In this document: piece after piece, positions 14,125 through 22,873 of the stretch
Numbering within the stretch: position 1 is the stretch's first letter
Layout: each line of letters begins with the position of its first letter
Assembly: GCA_017541885.1 (NCBI GenBank)
Contig: JAFXYF010000004.1
Location: forward strand, 1-64,000
DNA length: 64,000 bases
Direction of reading: 5' to 3'
From: Bacilli bacterium
Lineage (GTDB): Bacteria > Bacillota_I > Bacilli_A > RF39 > UBA660
Position numbers and translations under genes: made by a program
The notes under the pieces: generated by a model
Database searches by the model: none
Told to the model about the DNA's origin: nothing
What the model saw: only the letters and a program-made list of their open reading frames with translations

Positions 14125-16487
14125 TGATAAGTTTAAATTGGGTAGGAGACTACATTGATATAAAAGATCAAGATGTTCATGAATTAGCTACTAAGATTAC
14201 TAAAGCTGGTATTAATATTGAAGGAGTAGTATCTCATCAAATTAAAGGATTAGTAATTGGTTATGTAGAAGAAGTTGAAGATCATCCTGATAGTGATCAT
14301 TTACATGTTTGTAAGGTAGATATTGGAAAAGAAAAATTACAAATAGTTTGTGGAGCACCTAATGTTAGAGAAGGACTTAAAGTTATAGTTGCGACTGTTG
14401 GTACTGTACTTCCAGGAGACTTTGAAATTAAACAAAGTAAGATTAGAGGAGTAGAGTCTTGTGGAATGATTTGTGCTCTATTTGAATTAGGTTTAGAAGA
14501 GAAAAATGATGAGACTTATGCTAAAGGAATTACTGAATTAGATAAAGATGCACCTGTTGGAGAAGATCCTTTAAGTTACTTAGGTCTTGATGATACTTTA
14601 TATGATTTAGATATTCATAAACATAGAAATAATGATTGCTACTATCATATTGGATTTGCTTATGAAATAGCTTGTATATTAAATAGAAAAGTTACTCTTC
14701 CAAGTTTAGAGTATAAAACACTTAAAGATAAAATTAATTTTGATTTAAAAGTAGATACACCTAAGTGTACTTACTATATGGCTAGAGAAGTTCGTAATGT
14801 AAAAATTGGAGAAAGTCCTGATTTTATTAAGAGAAGACTTCTTGCAGCTGGTATGAGACCAATTAATAATGTAGTAGATATTTCTAATTATGTTATGCTT
14901 GAATTTGGTCAACCACTTCATTTCTTTGATAAAGATAAATTAGGAAATAAGATTGTTGTTAGAGATGCAAAAGAAAATGAAGAAATTGTTACATTAGATG
15001 GTAAGACTAGAGTATTATCTAGTAAAGATATAGTTATTACTGATGGAAAGAAACCTGTATGTATTGCTGGTGTAATGGGTGGAGAAAATACTGAGGTAGA
15101 TGAAAATACTAAGAATATTTTAATTGAGTCTGCTATATTTGATCCTGTTTCTATTCGTTATACTTCAAGAAACTTAGAACTTCCTAGTGAAGCATCTATT
15201 AGATATGGTAAAGGACTTTCTTATGAGTATACAGAAATGGCTTCTAAGAGAGCTTGTCATTTACTAGAAAAGTATGCTGATGCAGAAGTATTAGATGGTT
15301 ATGTATTAATTGATAATGAAGATCATACTGAAAAGAAATTAACATTTAAACCTGAAGATGTTGATCAAGTATTAGGTATTGAAATATCTGAAGAAGATAT
15401 GAAACATGAATTAGAGAGATTAGATTTCCCATACACTTTAAAGAAGGGTGTATTTGAAGTAGTAATTCCTAGAAGAAGATTAGATGTTGATCCTAATGTT
15501 AATGATATTGCTGAAGAGATTGGTAGACTTTATGGATATAATAACTTAGTATCTTCTATTCCTGAAATTCCAGTTAGAAGAGGGGAATATATTGGAGATG
15601 TTAAGTATCGTAAGATTGTATCTAAGAGACTTCGTAGTTTAGGTTTAACTGAGGTTAAGACTTATACATTAGTTAGTCCAGAAATGGCTTCTAAATTTAA
15701 TTATGAAGATAAAGAATGTGTCGTTTTACCTAATCCAATGAGTGTTGATAAGAGTGTTGTTCGTAAAACATTAATACCTTCACTTATGAATGTATATGAA
15801 TATAATAAGGCTCGTGGAGTTAAAGATGTTTCTATTTATGAAATAGCTAAGACTTATGATTCTAAATATAATGAAGTTAGTAAGATTGCTGGACTTCTTA
15901 CAGGAGATTATGCATTTAATGATTGGAAGGGTAATCAAGCAGTAGACTTCTATGTATTAAAAGGTATTGTTGAAAACTTACTTGATTATATGGGATATGA
16001 AAAGAGATATAGTTTTGTACGTAGTAGTTGTAATGATTTACATCCTGGAGTACAAGCAAATATTATCTTAGATGGTAAGAGTATTGGTATTTTAGGAAAA
16101 GTTCATCCAAATATTTCTAAAAAAGATATTTATGTATTTGAACTTGATCTTAATAGTATTTTTGGTAAGACTAATAAATTAAAATACAAAGAAGCTTATA
16201 AATATCCTAGCATTCAAAAAGATATGGCATATTTACTTGATAAGAGTATAGATGTTAGTGAAGTTATTAAAACTATTAATAAAGCTGCTAATAAGACTCT
16301 ACAAGAAGTATCTGTATTTGATGTATATGAAGGAGATAGAATTGATTCTAATAAGAAGAGTGTTGCATTCAATTTAGTATTTAATGGAGTTGATAGAACA
16401 CTTACTGATGAAGAAGTAATGGATGTATTTAACAAGATTGTTGAAAAAGTTACATCTACTCATCATGCAGAATTAAGAGATAAATAA
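14124..16487 (+). CDS. pheT: Phenylalanine-tRNA ligase beta subunit
   Basis: A 787-residue beta chain. The N-terminal tRNA-binding OB fold is at about residues 40-150 (VIGYVEEVEDHPDSDHLHVC, KIRGVESCGMICA). The B3/B4 editing domain follows (SNYVMLEFGQPLHFFD, GVMGGENTEV), then B5 (RRRLDVDPNVNDIAEEIGRL), the catalytic-like core, and the C-terminal anticodon-recognition domain (AYKYPSIQKDMAYLLDKS). Length is normal for Bacilli. It ends at a two-way terminator shared with the converging sspI gene. Confidence 0.97.
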   Translation: MISLNWVGDYIDIKDQDVHELATKITKAGINIEGVVSHQIKGLVIGYVEEVEDHPDSDHLHVCKVDIGKEKLQIVCGAPNVREGLKVIVATVGTVLPGDFEIKQSKIRGVESCGMICALFELGLEEKNDETYAKGITELDKDAPVGEDPLSYLGLDDTLYDLDIHKHRNNDCYYHIGFAYEIACILNRKVTLPSLEYKTLKDKINFDLKVDTPKCTYYMAREVRNVKIGESPDFIKRRLLAAGMRPINNVVDISNYVMLEFGQPLHFFDKDKLGNKIVVRDAKENEEIVTLDGKTRVLSSKDIVITDGKKPVCIAGVMGGENTEVDENTKNILIESAIFDPVSIRYTSRNLELPSEASIRYGKGLSYEYTEMASKRACHLLEKYADAEVLDGYVLIDNEDHTEKKLTFKPEDVDQVLGIEISEEDMKHELERLDFPYTLKKGVFEVVIPRRRLDVDPNVNDIAEEIGRLYGYNNLVSSIPEIPVRRGEYIGDVKYRKIVSKRLRSLGLTEVKTYTLVSPEMASKFNYEDKECVVLPNPMSVDKSVVRKTLIPSLMNVYEYNKARGVKDVSIYEIAKTYDSKYNEVSKIAGLLTGDYAFNDWKGNQAVDFYVLKGIVENLLDYMGYEKRYSFVRSSCNDLHPGVQANIILDGKSIGILGKVHPNISKKDIYVFELDLNSIFGKTNKLKYKEAYKYPSIQKDMAYLLDKSIDVSEVIKTINKAANKTLQEVSVFDVYEGDRIDSNKKSVAFNLVFNGVDRTLTDEEVMDVFNKIVEKVTSTHHAELRDK

Positions 16488-16521
16488 AAAAAAGACTAGA
16501 TATCATTATCTAGTCCTTTTT
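16487..16521. terminator. Bidirectional terminator between pheT and sspI
   Basis: Nine-pair stem GACTAGATA / TATCTAGTC with A-run on one side and T-run on the other. The sspI stop codon lies inside the stem. Confidence 0.85.
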
Positions 16522-16723
16522 GTACTCTTTTACGTATTATTTCTATTAGTTCATTTTTTAATTCTTGTGATGCGTTTTCCCAGATTAATTCAAAGAATAC
16601 TCCTAGACCGGGTAGGGTTAATTCATCTTTCTCTTTAACTGATTCTTCTATTGCTTCTTTTAGAGTATGAAAATCATCTCCTTGAAAATTATTAATAATA
16701 TGATGTCTTATATTAGTATCCAT
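16496..16723 (-). CDS. sspI: Small acid-soluble spore protein SspI family
   Basis: A 75-residue protein, MDTNIRHHIINNFQGDDF onward, with ELTLPGLGVFFELIWENAS, closely matching the SspI pattern (MDLNLRHAVIAN, then LPGLGVLFEVIWQHAS) and length (about 70). SspI is a minor SASP of the spore core, made late in the forespore. In Bacillus it lies beside the ysgA methyltransferase gene and pheST; here pheT and a TrmH-type methyltransferase are also neighbours. AGGAGG precedes ATG at 16723. It implies that this AT-rich organism, or a recent ancestor, forms spores. Confidence 0.9.
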   Translation of the reverse strand: MDTNIRHHIINNFQGDDFHTLKEAIEESVKEKDELTLPGLGVFFELIWENASQELKNELIEIIRKRVQKGLDNDI

Positions 16724-16738
16724 AAAGCCTCCTATCGT

Positions 16739-16769
16739 TATTATGAAAATAAATTGTAAACTCTATACA
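16739..16769 (-). promoter_or_regulatory. Candidate forespore (sigma-G/F type) promoter of sspI
   Basis: On the minus strand TGTATA (forward 16764-16769) and CATAATA (forward 16739-16745) are 18 bases apart, resembling the forespore consensus (GYATR and CATnnTA), although one or two bases longer than usual spacing. CATAATA could also act as a weak sigma-A -10. Confidence 0.4.
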
Positions 16770-16836
16770 TTTATATTTGTATTTATTGAGAAAAAAGTTA
16801 ATTTGTGATAAATTTATTATGATAGAGGTGCTAGTT

Positions 16837-17664
16837 ATGAAGAAAAGGGTTAGTACTAGTGAAATTGAACTTGCGAAGTCATCTACAAGAAAAGTATTTA
16901 TATTATCTACTCTATGTGTAGTAGTATTATTTGTAGTAGTAGGAGCATTATGTTTATTTAATGTAGATAATATGAATAATAATGATGATTTTGAGAAAAA
17001 GGGATATAGTATTGAGAAGAATGCTAAAGTCGCAATTTCTTTAGATAATGAAGATGAAAACATTAAAGAATTATTTGAAATTGTTAAAATGAGTAATAAT
17101 TTATGTACTGAAGATTATATTGAAAAAGATTATGTAGATGTATCTAAATTAAGTGATAGATGTAAATGGGAATTAGTAAGTGCTGGATATAAAAATAATG
17201 TAGTAAAGAGTAAGGATGGAAAGATTACTGTAGAAGAGAAATATGTAAAACGTGCTTATGAAAAATTATATGGAATTGGTACTTATAAAAGAGCAGATAC
17301 TATTCCATATCAAAATATGACATTATTATTTAAAGATAACTATTATTATATTGATAAAGCAGTTGATTTAAAGAAAGATACTTTAGTTAGAAATGAAATA
17401 ATAGTTAAAGCTATTCGTGAAGGAGATTCATTATATATTACTTCTTCTATTGTATATTATGAAAAGAATCTAAATTTATTATGTAGAGATAGTAAATGTA
17501 AATACGTTTTAGAAACAATAGATAAGAATAAGAGTTATGATGAAGATTATTTAAACTTATATATTGAACATAATAATAAAAAATTATATCAATATACATA
17601 TAAATTTGAAGCTGATGATGGTGGTTTTTACCATTACTTAGGTTATCAAAAGACTAATCAATAA
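16837..17664 (+). CDS. Membrane-anchored extracytoplasmic protein, unknown function
   Basis: A 275-residue protein starting at ATG 16837 behind GAGGTG; upstream in-frame ATGs lack a ribosome site. Residues about 20-42 (VFILSTLCVVVLFVVVGALC) form one membrane span after a basic N-terminus, leaving a globular outside domain. This domain has paired cysteines (RCKWEL, LLCRDSKCKY) and a C-terminal Tyr-rich strand region (YQYTYKFEADDGGFYHYLGY). The layout resembles the protein at 31952 (short cytoplasmic part, one span, similar outside domain ending in LYxY/MIYTF), so the two may be distant paralogues. No known family is recognised. Confidence 0.65.
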   Translation: MKKRVSTSEIELAKSSTRKVFILSTLCVVVLFVVVGALCLFNVDNMNNNDDFEKKGYSIEKNAKVAISLDNEDENIKELFEIVKMSNNLCTEDYIEKDYVDVSKLSDRCKWELVSAGYKNNVVKSKDGKITVEEKYVKRAYEKLYGIGTYKRADTIPYQNMTLLFKDNYYYIDKAVDLKKDTLVRNEIIVKAIREGDSLYITSSIVYYEKNLNLLCRDSKCKYVLETIDKNKSYDEDYLNLYIEHNNKKLYQYTYKFEADDGGFYHYLGYQKTNQ

Positions 17665-17676
17665 TTAGTCTTTTTT
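17648..17676 (+). terminator. Intrinsic terminator
   Basis: Stem AGACTAAT / ATTAGTCT with loop CAATA and a T-run; overlaps the last codons of the preceding gene. Confidence 0.8.
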
Positions 17677-17685
17677 CTTGTTTTA

Positions 17686-17706
17686 TGATAAAATAAATTT
17701 GGTGAT
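17686..17706 (+). promoter_or_regulatory. Extended -10 promoter with SD at predicted +1
   Basis: TGATAAAAT at 17686-17694, six bases, then GGTGAT at 17701-17706, ahead of ATG 17711. Confidence 0.6.
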
Positions 17707-17710
17707 GGAC

Positions 17711-18349
17711 ATGTTGTTTACTTACAATAATAAAAGCTATGATGTAGTTATCGAAAAGAAGATGGGTAATCGTAATACTTATATTAGAGTAAAGAAAGAT
17801 TTAAAGATTCATGTTACTACTAATACATTTACTCCTAATTTTAGTATTGAAAGATTAATTAGAGATAACTATGAAAGAATATGTGACATGATTGATGTTC
17901 AAGAAGTTAAAGCAAGAAATAATAGTGGTTTTTATTATTTAGGTAAGCAATATAGAATTATTTATTCTGATCAAAAAGATATTTCTTTTGAGGAAGATTC
18001 AATATATGTTCCTCATAATTTTGATATAGATAAATGGTATTTAAAAAAGGCTAAAGAATTATTCTTGGAAAGATTAAATTATAATTATGATAAATATACA
18101 AGAAATATTCCTTATCCTAAACTTAGAATTCGTAAGATGACTAGTAGATGGGGAGTATGTAATACTAAGACACATGTAATTACATTAAATCTTGAATTAA
18201 TAAAAAGAGATATTTGTTATTTAGATTATGTAATTATTCATGAAATGGCACATTTAATATATGGAGATCATTCTAGAGCCTTTTGGAAATTAGTAGAGGA
18301 TAATATGCCTGAGTATAAAAAATATAGAGATGAAATGAAGGAGTTTTAA
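17711..18349 (+). CDS. YgjP-like zinc metallopeptidase domain protein (DUF45)
   Basis: A 212-residue cytoplasmic protein of the YgjP/DUF45 group, related to SprT/WLM zincins. Signatures are LRIRKMTSRWGVC (the RxxxSRWG motif), ITLNLELI and VIIHEMAHLIYGDHSRAFW, giving HExxH with His177, Glu178 and His181 and a third ligand in GDHSRAFW. Start ATG 17711 is five bases after GGTGA; ATG 17705 overlaps that site. Its stop overlaps the next start by one base, so it is co-translated with the TrmH-type methyltransferase. The substrate is unknown. Confidence 0.85.
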   Translation: MLFTYNNKSYDVVIEKKMGNRNTYIRVKKDLKIHVTTNTFTPNFSIERLIRDNYERICDMIDVQEVKARNNSGFYYLGKQYRIIYSDQKDISFEEDSIYVPHNFDIDKWYLKKAKELFLERLNYNYDKYTRNIPYPKLRIRKMTSRWGVCNTKTHVITLNLELIKRDICYLDYVIIHEMAHLIYGDHSRAFWKLVEDNMPEYKKYRDEMKEF

Positions 18350-19083
18350 TGGTTATTACAAGTTTAGAAAATGATAAAGTAAAAGAACTAGTTAAATTAC
18401 AGCAAAAGAAGTTTAGAGATCAAACTAGTACTTATTTAGTTGAAGGAGAACATTTAGTAGAAGAAGCAGATAAGAGTAATTCTATAATTGAAATTATTCT
18501 ATTAGATGGAGAATACTCTGAATATAATTATCCAATAATTACTGTGAATGAATCTGTTATGAAAAAGATTAGTTCTTTAGAAACTGCTCCTAAGATTATG
18601 GCTTTATGTAAGAAAAATAATAATACTGATATTGTTGGAGATAGAATACTATTATTAGATTCTATTCAAGATCCTGGAAACTTAGGTACAATGATTCGTA
18701 GTAGTTTAGCTTTTGGAGTAACTTCAATTGTTTTATCTAATTGTGTTGATTTATATAATCCTAAAGTACTTAGAGGTACTCAAGGAATGATATTTCATAT
18801 ACCAATTATTATGAAGGATTCTAAAAGTACAATTAGTTATATGAAAGATAATAAAATACCAGTATATGGTACTAGTGTAATAAATGGAGTAGAAGCTTCT
18901 AAGTTAAGTAGTGAAGAAAAGATGAAATACTGTTTAATAATGGGTAATGAAGGATCTGGACTTCCACAAGAAATATTTGATTTATGTGATAAGAATTTAT
19001 ATATTCCAATGAATGAACAAGTAGAAAGTTTAAATGTTGGGGTAGCTTGTAGTATATTATTATATGAGTTAGGGAGAGATTAA
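18349..19083 (+). CDS. TrmH/SpoU-family RNA 2'-O-methyltransferase (YsgA-like)
   Basis: A SAM-dependent RNA methyltransferase with the knotted SPOUT fold. The N-terminal substrate-binding part (residues 1-100) has TYLVEGEHLVEEA. The SPOUT motifs are LLLDSIQDPGNLGTMIRSSL, CLIMGNEGSGLP and IPMNEQVESLNVGVACSILL. Length 244 fits the YsgA group. In Bacillus this gene sits between sspI and pheS; here it remains in the same neighbourhood. The methylated RNA (23S rRNA likely) cannot be read from sequence. Confidence 0.88.
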   Translation: MVITSLENDKVKELVKLQQKKFRDQTSTYLVEGEHLVEEADKSNSIIEIILLDGEYSEYNYPIITVNESVMKKISSLETAPKIMALCKKNNNTDIVGDRILLLDSIQDPGNLGTMIRSSLAFGVTSIVLSNCVDLYNPKVLRGTQGMIFHIPIIMKDSKSTISYMKDNKIPVYGTSVINGVEASKLSSEEKMKYCLIMGNEGSGLPQEIFDLCDKNLYIPMNEQVESLNVGVACSILLYELGRD

Positions 19084-19084
19084 G

Positions 19085-19198
19085 ATGGCAGTTGGTAGTA
19101 TGTTTTTATTATTAGGAATAGCTTTGTTATTACTTGCTTTAGGAATTGTTGTTGGATTAGTAATACTTATAATATTTCTTACTAAGAAGAAAAAGTAG
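19085..19198 (+). CDS. Small single-span membrane protein (37 aa)
   Basis: ATG 19085 lies one base after the methyltransferase stop; the frame ends at TAG 19198. It encodes MAVGSMFLLLGIALLLLALG, more hydrophobic residues, and a KKKK tail: a single membrane span with a cytoplasmic anchor. AGGGAGAG in the end of the preceding gene can act as ribosome site, and rimM follows eight bases later, so the spacing supports a real gene. Function unknown. Confidence 0.6.
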   Translation: MAVGSMFLLLGIALLLLALGIVVGLVILIIFLTKKKK

Positions 19199-19206
19199 GT
19201 GATACT

Positions 19207-19689
19207 ATGGATTTAGTTAAAGTAGGTAAGATTGTTAATACTCATGGTATTAAAGGAGAAATAAGAATTCTTAGTTCTTTTCCTTTTAAAGATAAAGTAT
19301 TTAAAATTAATAATTATTTAATTATTGATGATAAGAAATATAAAATAATGACTTATAGAGTTCATAAGAATTTTGATATGGTTACTTTAGAAGGATATAA
19401 TGATATTAATGAAGTATTATTCTTAATGAAGAAAGATGTATATGTAGAGAAGAGTAGTTTATCACTTGAAGATGATGAAGTTCTTGATGAAGATTTAATA
19501 GATTATACTGTCTTGACAAAAGATGGTAGAAGTGGAACAATAAAAGAAATTTTTTATGCGAGTGAGACTAATAAAATACTTCGAGTTATGTTAGATGAAG
19601 AAGTATTAATACCTTATTATTCTCCAATGGTAGTAGAAATAAATAAAAAAGATAGAACAATTACAATAGATGTAGTTAAGGGATTGTGA
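19207..19689 (+). CDS. rimM: Ribosome maturation factor RimM
   Basis: RimM helps fold the 3' domain of 16S rRNA with S19. The N-terminal RimM domain begins VKVGKIVNTHGIKGEIRIL; the PRC-barrel shows ILRVMLDEEVLIPYYSPMVV. Length 160 fits. GTAGGTGATACT precedes ATG 19207. The gene ends in TGA and runs into trmD with five bases between stop and start, the usual rimM-trmD pair. Confidence 0.94.
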   Translation: MDLVKVGKIVNTHGIKGEIRILSSFPFKDKVFKINNYLIIDDKKYKIMTYRVHKNFDMVTLEGYNDINEVLFLMKKDVYVEKSSLSLEDDEVLDEDLIDYTVLTKDGRSGTIKEIFYASETNKILRVMLDEEVLIPYYSPMVVEINKKDRTITIDVVKGL

Positions 19690-19694
19690 TAAAG

Positions 19695-20360
19695 ATGAGA
19701 ATTGATATATTAACATTATTTCCAGATATGTTTAATGGTGTGTTTGAAGAGTCAATTATTAAAAGAGCAATTGAATCTGGAAAAGTAAATATTAATTTAA
19801 TTAATTTTAGAGATTATACTGATGATCCTCATAATAAAGTAGATGATACTCCTTTTGGTGGAGGAGCTGGAATGGTTTTAATGTGTCAACCAATATATGA
19901 TTGTATTGAAGATATTAAAACTGATGATTCTATTGTTGTACTTCTTACACCTGATGGAGAAGTATATAAACAAGAAATGGCTAAAAAATTTACTTCAGCA
20001 AAACATTTAATTCTAATTTGTGGACATTATGAAGGATTTGATGAGAGAATTAGAAAATTATGTGATTATGAGATTAGTATAGGAGACTATGTACTTACTG
20101 GAGGAGAAATACCTGCGATGGTATTAGTTGATTCTATTACTAGATTACTTCCTGGAGTAATAACAGAAGAATCTTATATTAATGATTCTTTTCAAGATAA
20201 TCTACTTGATTATCCTACTTATACTAAACCTAGAGTTTTTAGAGATATGGAAGTACCTGAAGTATTAGTATCTGGAGATCATAAAAAAATAGATTTATGG
20301 AGAAAAGAAGAGAGTATTAAAAGAACTAAAGAACGTAGACCTGATTTATTAGAGAAGTAG
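19695..20360 (+). CDS. trmD: tRNA (guanine-37-N1)-methyltransferase
   Basis: TrmD methylates G37 next to the anticodon, preventing frameshifts. Start ATG 19695 gives MRIDILTLFPDMF, the family N-terminus; an upstream GTG at 19686 overlaps rimM. Motifs are TPFGGGAGMVLMCQP, ILICGHYEGFDERI, ISIGDYVLTGGEIPAMVLVD and GVITEESY. Length 221 is slightly short of the usual 240, but all catalytic-knot motifs are present. Confidence 0.95.
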   Translation: MRIDILTLFPDMFNGVFEESIIKRAIESGKVNINLINFRDYTDDPHNKVDDTPFGGGAGMVLMCQPIYDCIEDIKTDDSIVVLLTPDGEVYKQEMAKKFTSAKHLILICGHYEGFDERIRKLCDYEISIGDYVLTGGEIPAMVLVDSITRLLPGVITEESYINDSFQDNLLDYPTYTKPRVFRDMEVPEVLVSGDHKKIDLWRKEESIKRTKERRPDLLEK

Positions 20361-20369
20361 GTGGAGAAT

Positions 20370-20807
20370 ATGTATTCCGTAAATAGTGCAGTTAAACATA
20401 AAGGTAAAATGGATAATGTAGTTTTCCATGATGGGTTTCCTATGGGTGGAAATAATAAAGTATTTAAGATACAAGATTGTGAGATTAAAAAAATAAAAAT
20501 TACTGGAAATAGTCTTGCAGAACCTATGGTATCTGATCTTGTCATGAAAAAATATTATAAATTAATTTCTTTACTTACAACATTACTTACGGATGATGAT
20601 GACTCTGGAGATTCTCTTAGAGAAGCACTTAATCAGATCGAAAAGTTTCGTTTAGAAATAAAAAATAAGTATAGAGACTATTTAAAAAAGAAGGAATTAG
20701 AGCTTATGTCTAAGCAGTTAATGGTATTACAAAAAGAGGCAACATTAAGATATATGGAGATTAGAAATAGCTTTATAAAAACAGAAGAAAATAAAAGAAG
20801 TAAATAA
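20370..20807 (+). CDS. Hypothetical coiled-coil protein
   Basis: A 145-residue protein from ATG 20370, which follows GTGGAG at the trmD stop. The N-terminal 60 residues (MYSVNSAVKHKGKMDNVVFH, then IKKIKITGNSLAEPMVSDLV) look beta-rich; residues about 75-140 are a charged helix with coiled-coil character (LNQIEKFRLEIKNKYRDYLK). No family is recognised. It is in one operon with rimM-trmD and ends at a terminator. Confidence 0.65.
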   Translation: MYSVNSAVKHKGKMDNVVFHDGFPMGGNNKVFKIQDCEIKKIKITGNSLAEPMVSDLVMKKYYKLISLLTTLLTDDDDSGDSLREALNQIEKFRLEIKNKYRDYLKKKELELMSKQLMVLQKEATLRYMEIRNSFIKTEENKRSK

Positions 20808-20821
20808 CTTCTTTTTTTTTA
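20793..20821 (+). terminator. Intrinsic terminator
   Basis: Stem GAAGT / ACTTC extended by A-T pairs, loop AAATA, ten T. Confidence 0.75.
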
Positions 20822-20851
20822 TTTAAAAATATTTTATTTCGACAAAAAATA

Positions 20852-20860
20852 TGTTATACT
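20852..20860 (+). promoter_or_regulatory. Extended -10 promoter of gene at 20920
   Basis: TGTTATACT. TTCGACA lies eight bases upstream, too close to be a -35. Confidence 0.5.
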
Positions 20861-20919
20861 CGATAGTAGAATAGAATAAGTGTCTAAAGGTAATGTTGGT
20901 TAAGGTGGTGTATTTCTAC

Positions 20920-22872
20920 ATGAATAATGAAGAAAACAAACGATTTGCAAGATTTCAATTCTCAACTGAACTTGATCGCGGAGAGAATAAAGACTCTAAT
21001 GTAGTTATGAATAATACTACTAATGTAGGGGAAGAAGCACCTAAAGCAGAAAAGAAAAAGCGTAATAAGAAAATTCCTGAGAATAAAAAGCGTGCAATGA
21101 AAAGACAAAAGAAGAAAGCAAATCGTAATAAAAATAATGATAATAATGTAGTAATTACTAATGATAATAAACCTGTAATGGAGGAGAAAAAGACTATTGA
21201 GACTACTCCAGTAGAGGTAGTAGAAGATGTTGTTACTAATGTACCTGTTACTGAACCAGTAGCTATTTATACTGATCCTATAGAGGAATTATTACCAGAA
21301 GAAGAAATAGTCCTTCCTAAATTAGAAGAAGAACATGAAAGTGAAGGAGTTATTTCTATACCTGAAGAGTATGTAATGCCTAGACCAGCAGAAGTAACTA
21401 CTCCAGTAGAAGAACATATTGTTGTACCTACTGTAGAAGAGACTATTCCACAAGAGGAAATTACTGAAGAAAAAGTAGAAGAGGTAATTCCAAAAGAAGA
21501 AATACAAGAAGTAGTTCCTGAAACTGAACCTGTGACGGTTCCAGATTTTAATGTAGAAACTACTCCTGTTCAAGAAAATATACCTGAACCTGTTTTAGAG
21601 ACAGGTCCTGTAGCAGAGATTCCTACAGTACCAGAGACAACTCCTGTTGTTTCTACTGAACCTGTAGCATTATCTCCTTATGAACAAGAAATATCTTCTA
21701 TAAAAGAAAAGGGTATTAATTTACCTGAAGCTAGAGATATTAATTTAGATCATACTTTGTATCGTGATCAATATTTTATAGCTAATCCAGAAGATACTAC
21801 TGTTCAAGATGTTAAAGAAGCAATTAATAATAGTGCACCAGTTGATTCTGGCGAGACTCATACAATTAAAAAAGTATATTTGAGTTTCCAAGCAAGAGTT
21901 ACTTTATTAATAATTGGTATTATTATATTATTTGGTGCAGCTTGTTTTATTATTATTTCTACATTAAATAGTAATGAGACTAAAAAAATTGACTTTGTTG
22001 AAAAAACAACAATTCATTATGATGTATGTGATGAGAATTCTAAATGTTTAAAAGAAGGAGACGTCTATAAATCAGATGATGCTTCAAAAGTACATATTGA
22101 TTATCATTATGAAGCATTATTTGATGAGGCTATTGATTATGACTTAAATTATCATGTAGAAGTTGTTCATAAAATATTTGATCAATATGATTCAAATAAA
22201 GTATCTTATGAAGATGAAAATAAAATTTTAGATGATAAGAGTGTTGTGAAGGGTACTAATCCTGCAGTAGCAGATGTAAACGTTGAATTAGATTTCCAAA
22301 AGTACTATAATTTTGTAAATGAATTTAAAGAAGAGTATTCAGCTAATGCAGAATCTATAGTAACTGTAATATTATATATGGATGATGGTAATGAGACTAG
22401 AAATGTTGGAGAAGTAGATATTCCACTTAGTCGTAAAGAATTTGATGTTACTCGTAAAGAGGTTAATGATTCTAAACAAGTATATTTATTAGAAGTTAAG
22501 GATTGGACTAATACAAATACTCTTTATATAGTAGTTGGATCAATATTTGTATTATTATCATTATTCTTATTATTCCATTTAACTAGACTTTCTTTAGCAA
22601 TTACTGGAAAGAAATCTAAGTATCAAGAATATTTAATGAGTATTCTTAATGAATATGATAGATTAATTGTTATTGCGAGAGATGGATTTGAGACTAATGT
22701 TGAAAAAAAGATTATTAAAGTTTATACTTTTGAAGAATTATTAGATGCTAGAAGTATATTAAATAAACCTATAATATATTCTAGAATTAATAATGTTAAG
22801 AGTGAATTCTTAGTAGAAGATGAAGAAGTTATTTATAAGTTTGTATTAAAAGAAGCTGATATGGGAGAGTAA
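20920..22872 (+). CDS. DUF5305-like two-span membrane protein with long Pro/Glu/Val-rich cytoplasmic tail
   Basis: A 650-residue protein; ATG 20920 is chosen because upstream in-frame ATG 20893 lacks a ribosome site. The first 320 residues are Lys-rich, then Pro/Glu/Val/Thr low-complexity (repeats such as ETTPVxE and TEPV). TM1 is near residues 330-350 (VTLLIIGIIILFGAACFIII); a roughly 185-residue outside beta-rich domain follows; TM2 is TLYIVVGSIFVLLSLFLLFH. The C-terminal domain (ILNEYDRLIVIA, FEELLDARSILNKPIIY) matches the 2608 product. This two-span layout fits DUF5305. It is inserted between trmD and rplS. Function unknown; a link to the SipW system is inferred. Confidence 0.6.
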   Translation: MNNEENKRFARFQFSTELDRGENKDSNVVMNNTTNVGEEAPKAEKKKRNKKIPENKKRAMKRQKKKANRNKNNDNNVVITNDNKPVMEEKKTIETTPVEVVEDVVTNVPVTEPVAIYTDPIEELLPEEEIVLPKLEEEHESEGVISIPEEYVMPRPAEVTTPVEEHIVVPTVEETIPQEEITEEKVEEVIPKEEIQEVVPETEPVTVPDFNVETTPVQENIPEPVLETGPVAEIPTVPETTPVVSTEPVALSPYEQEISSIKEKGINLPEARDINLDHTLYRDQYFIANPEDTTVQDVKEAINNSAPVDSGETHTIKKVYLSFQARVTLLIIGIIILFGAACFIIISTLNSNETKKIDFVEKTTIHYDVCDENSKCLKEGDVYKSDDASKVHIDYHYEALFDEAIDYDLNYHVEVVHKIFDQYDSNKVSYEDENKILDDKSVVKGTNPAVADVNVELDFQKYYNFVNEFKEEYSANAESIVTVILYMDDGNETRNVGEVDIPLSRKEFDVTRKEVNDSKQVYLLEVKDWTNTNTLYIVVGSIFVLLSLFLLFHLTRLSLAITGKKSKYQEYLMSILNEYDRLIVIARDGFETNVEKKIIKVYTFEELLDARSILNKPIIYSRINNVKSEFLVEDEEVIYKFVLKEADMGE

Positions 22873-22873
22873 A

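Noticed and set aside
19687-19689. Mollicute-type code with UGA as Trp, suggested by very low GC
   Set aside because: TGA ends rimM, the SIS gene, the 58074 gene and the 61481 gene at the right place, and Trp is encoded by TGG throughout.
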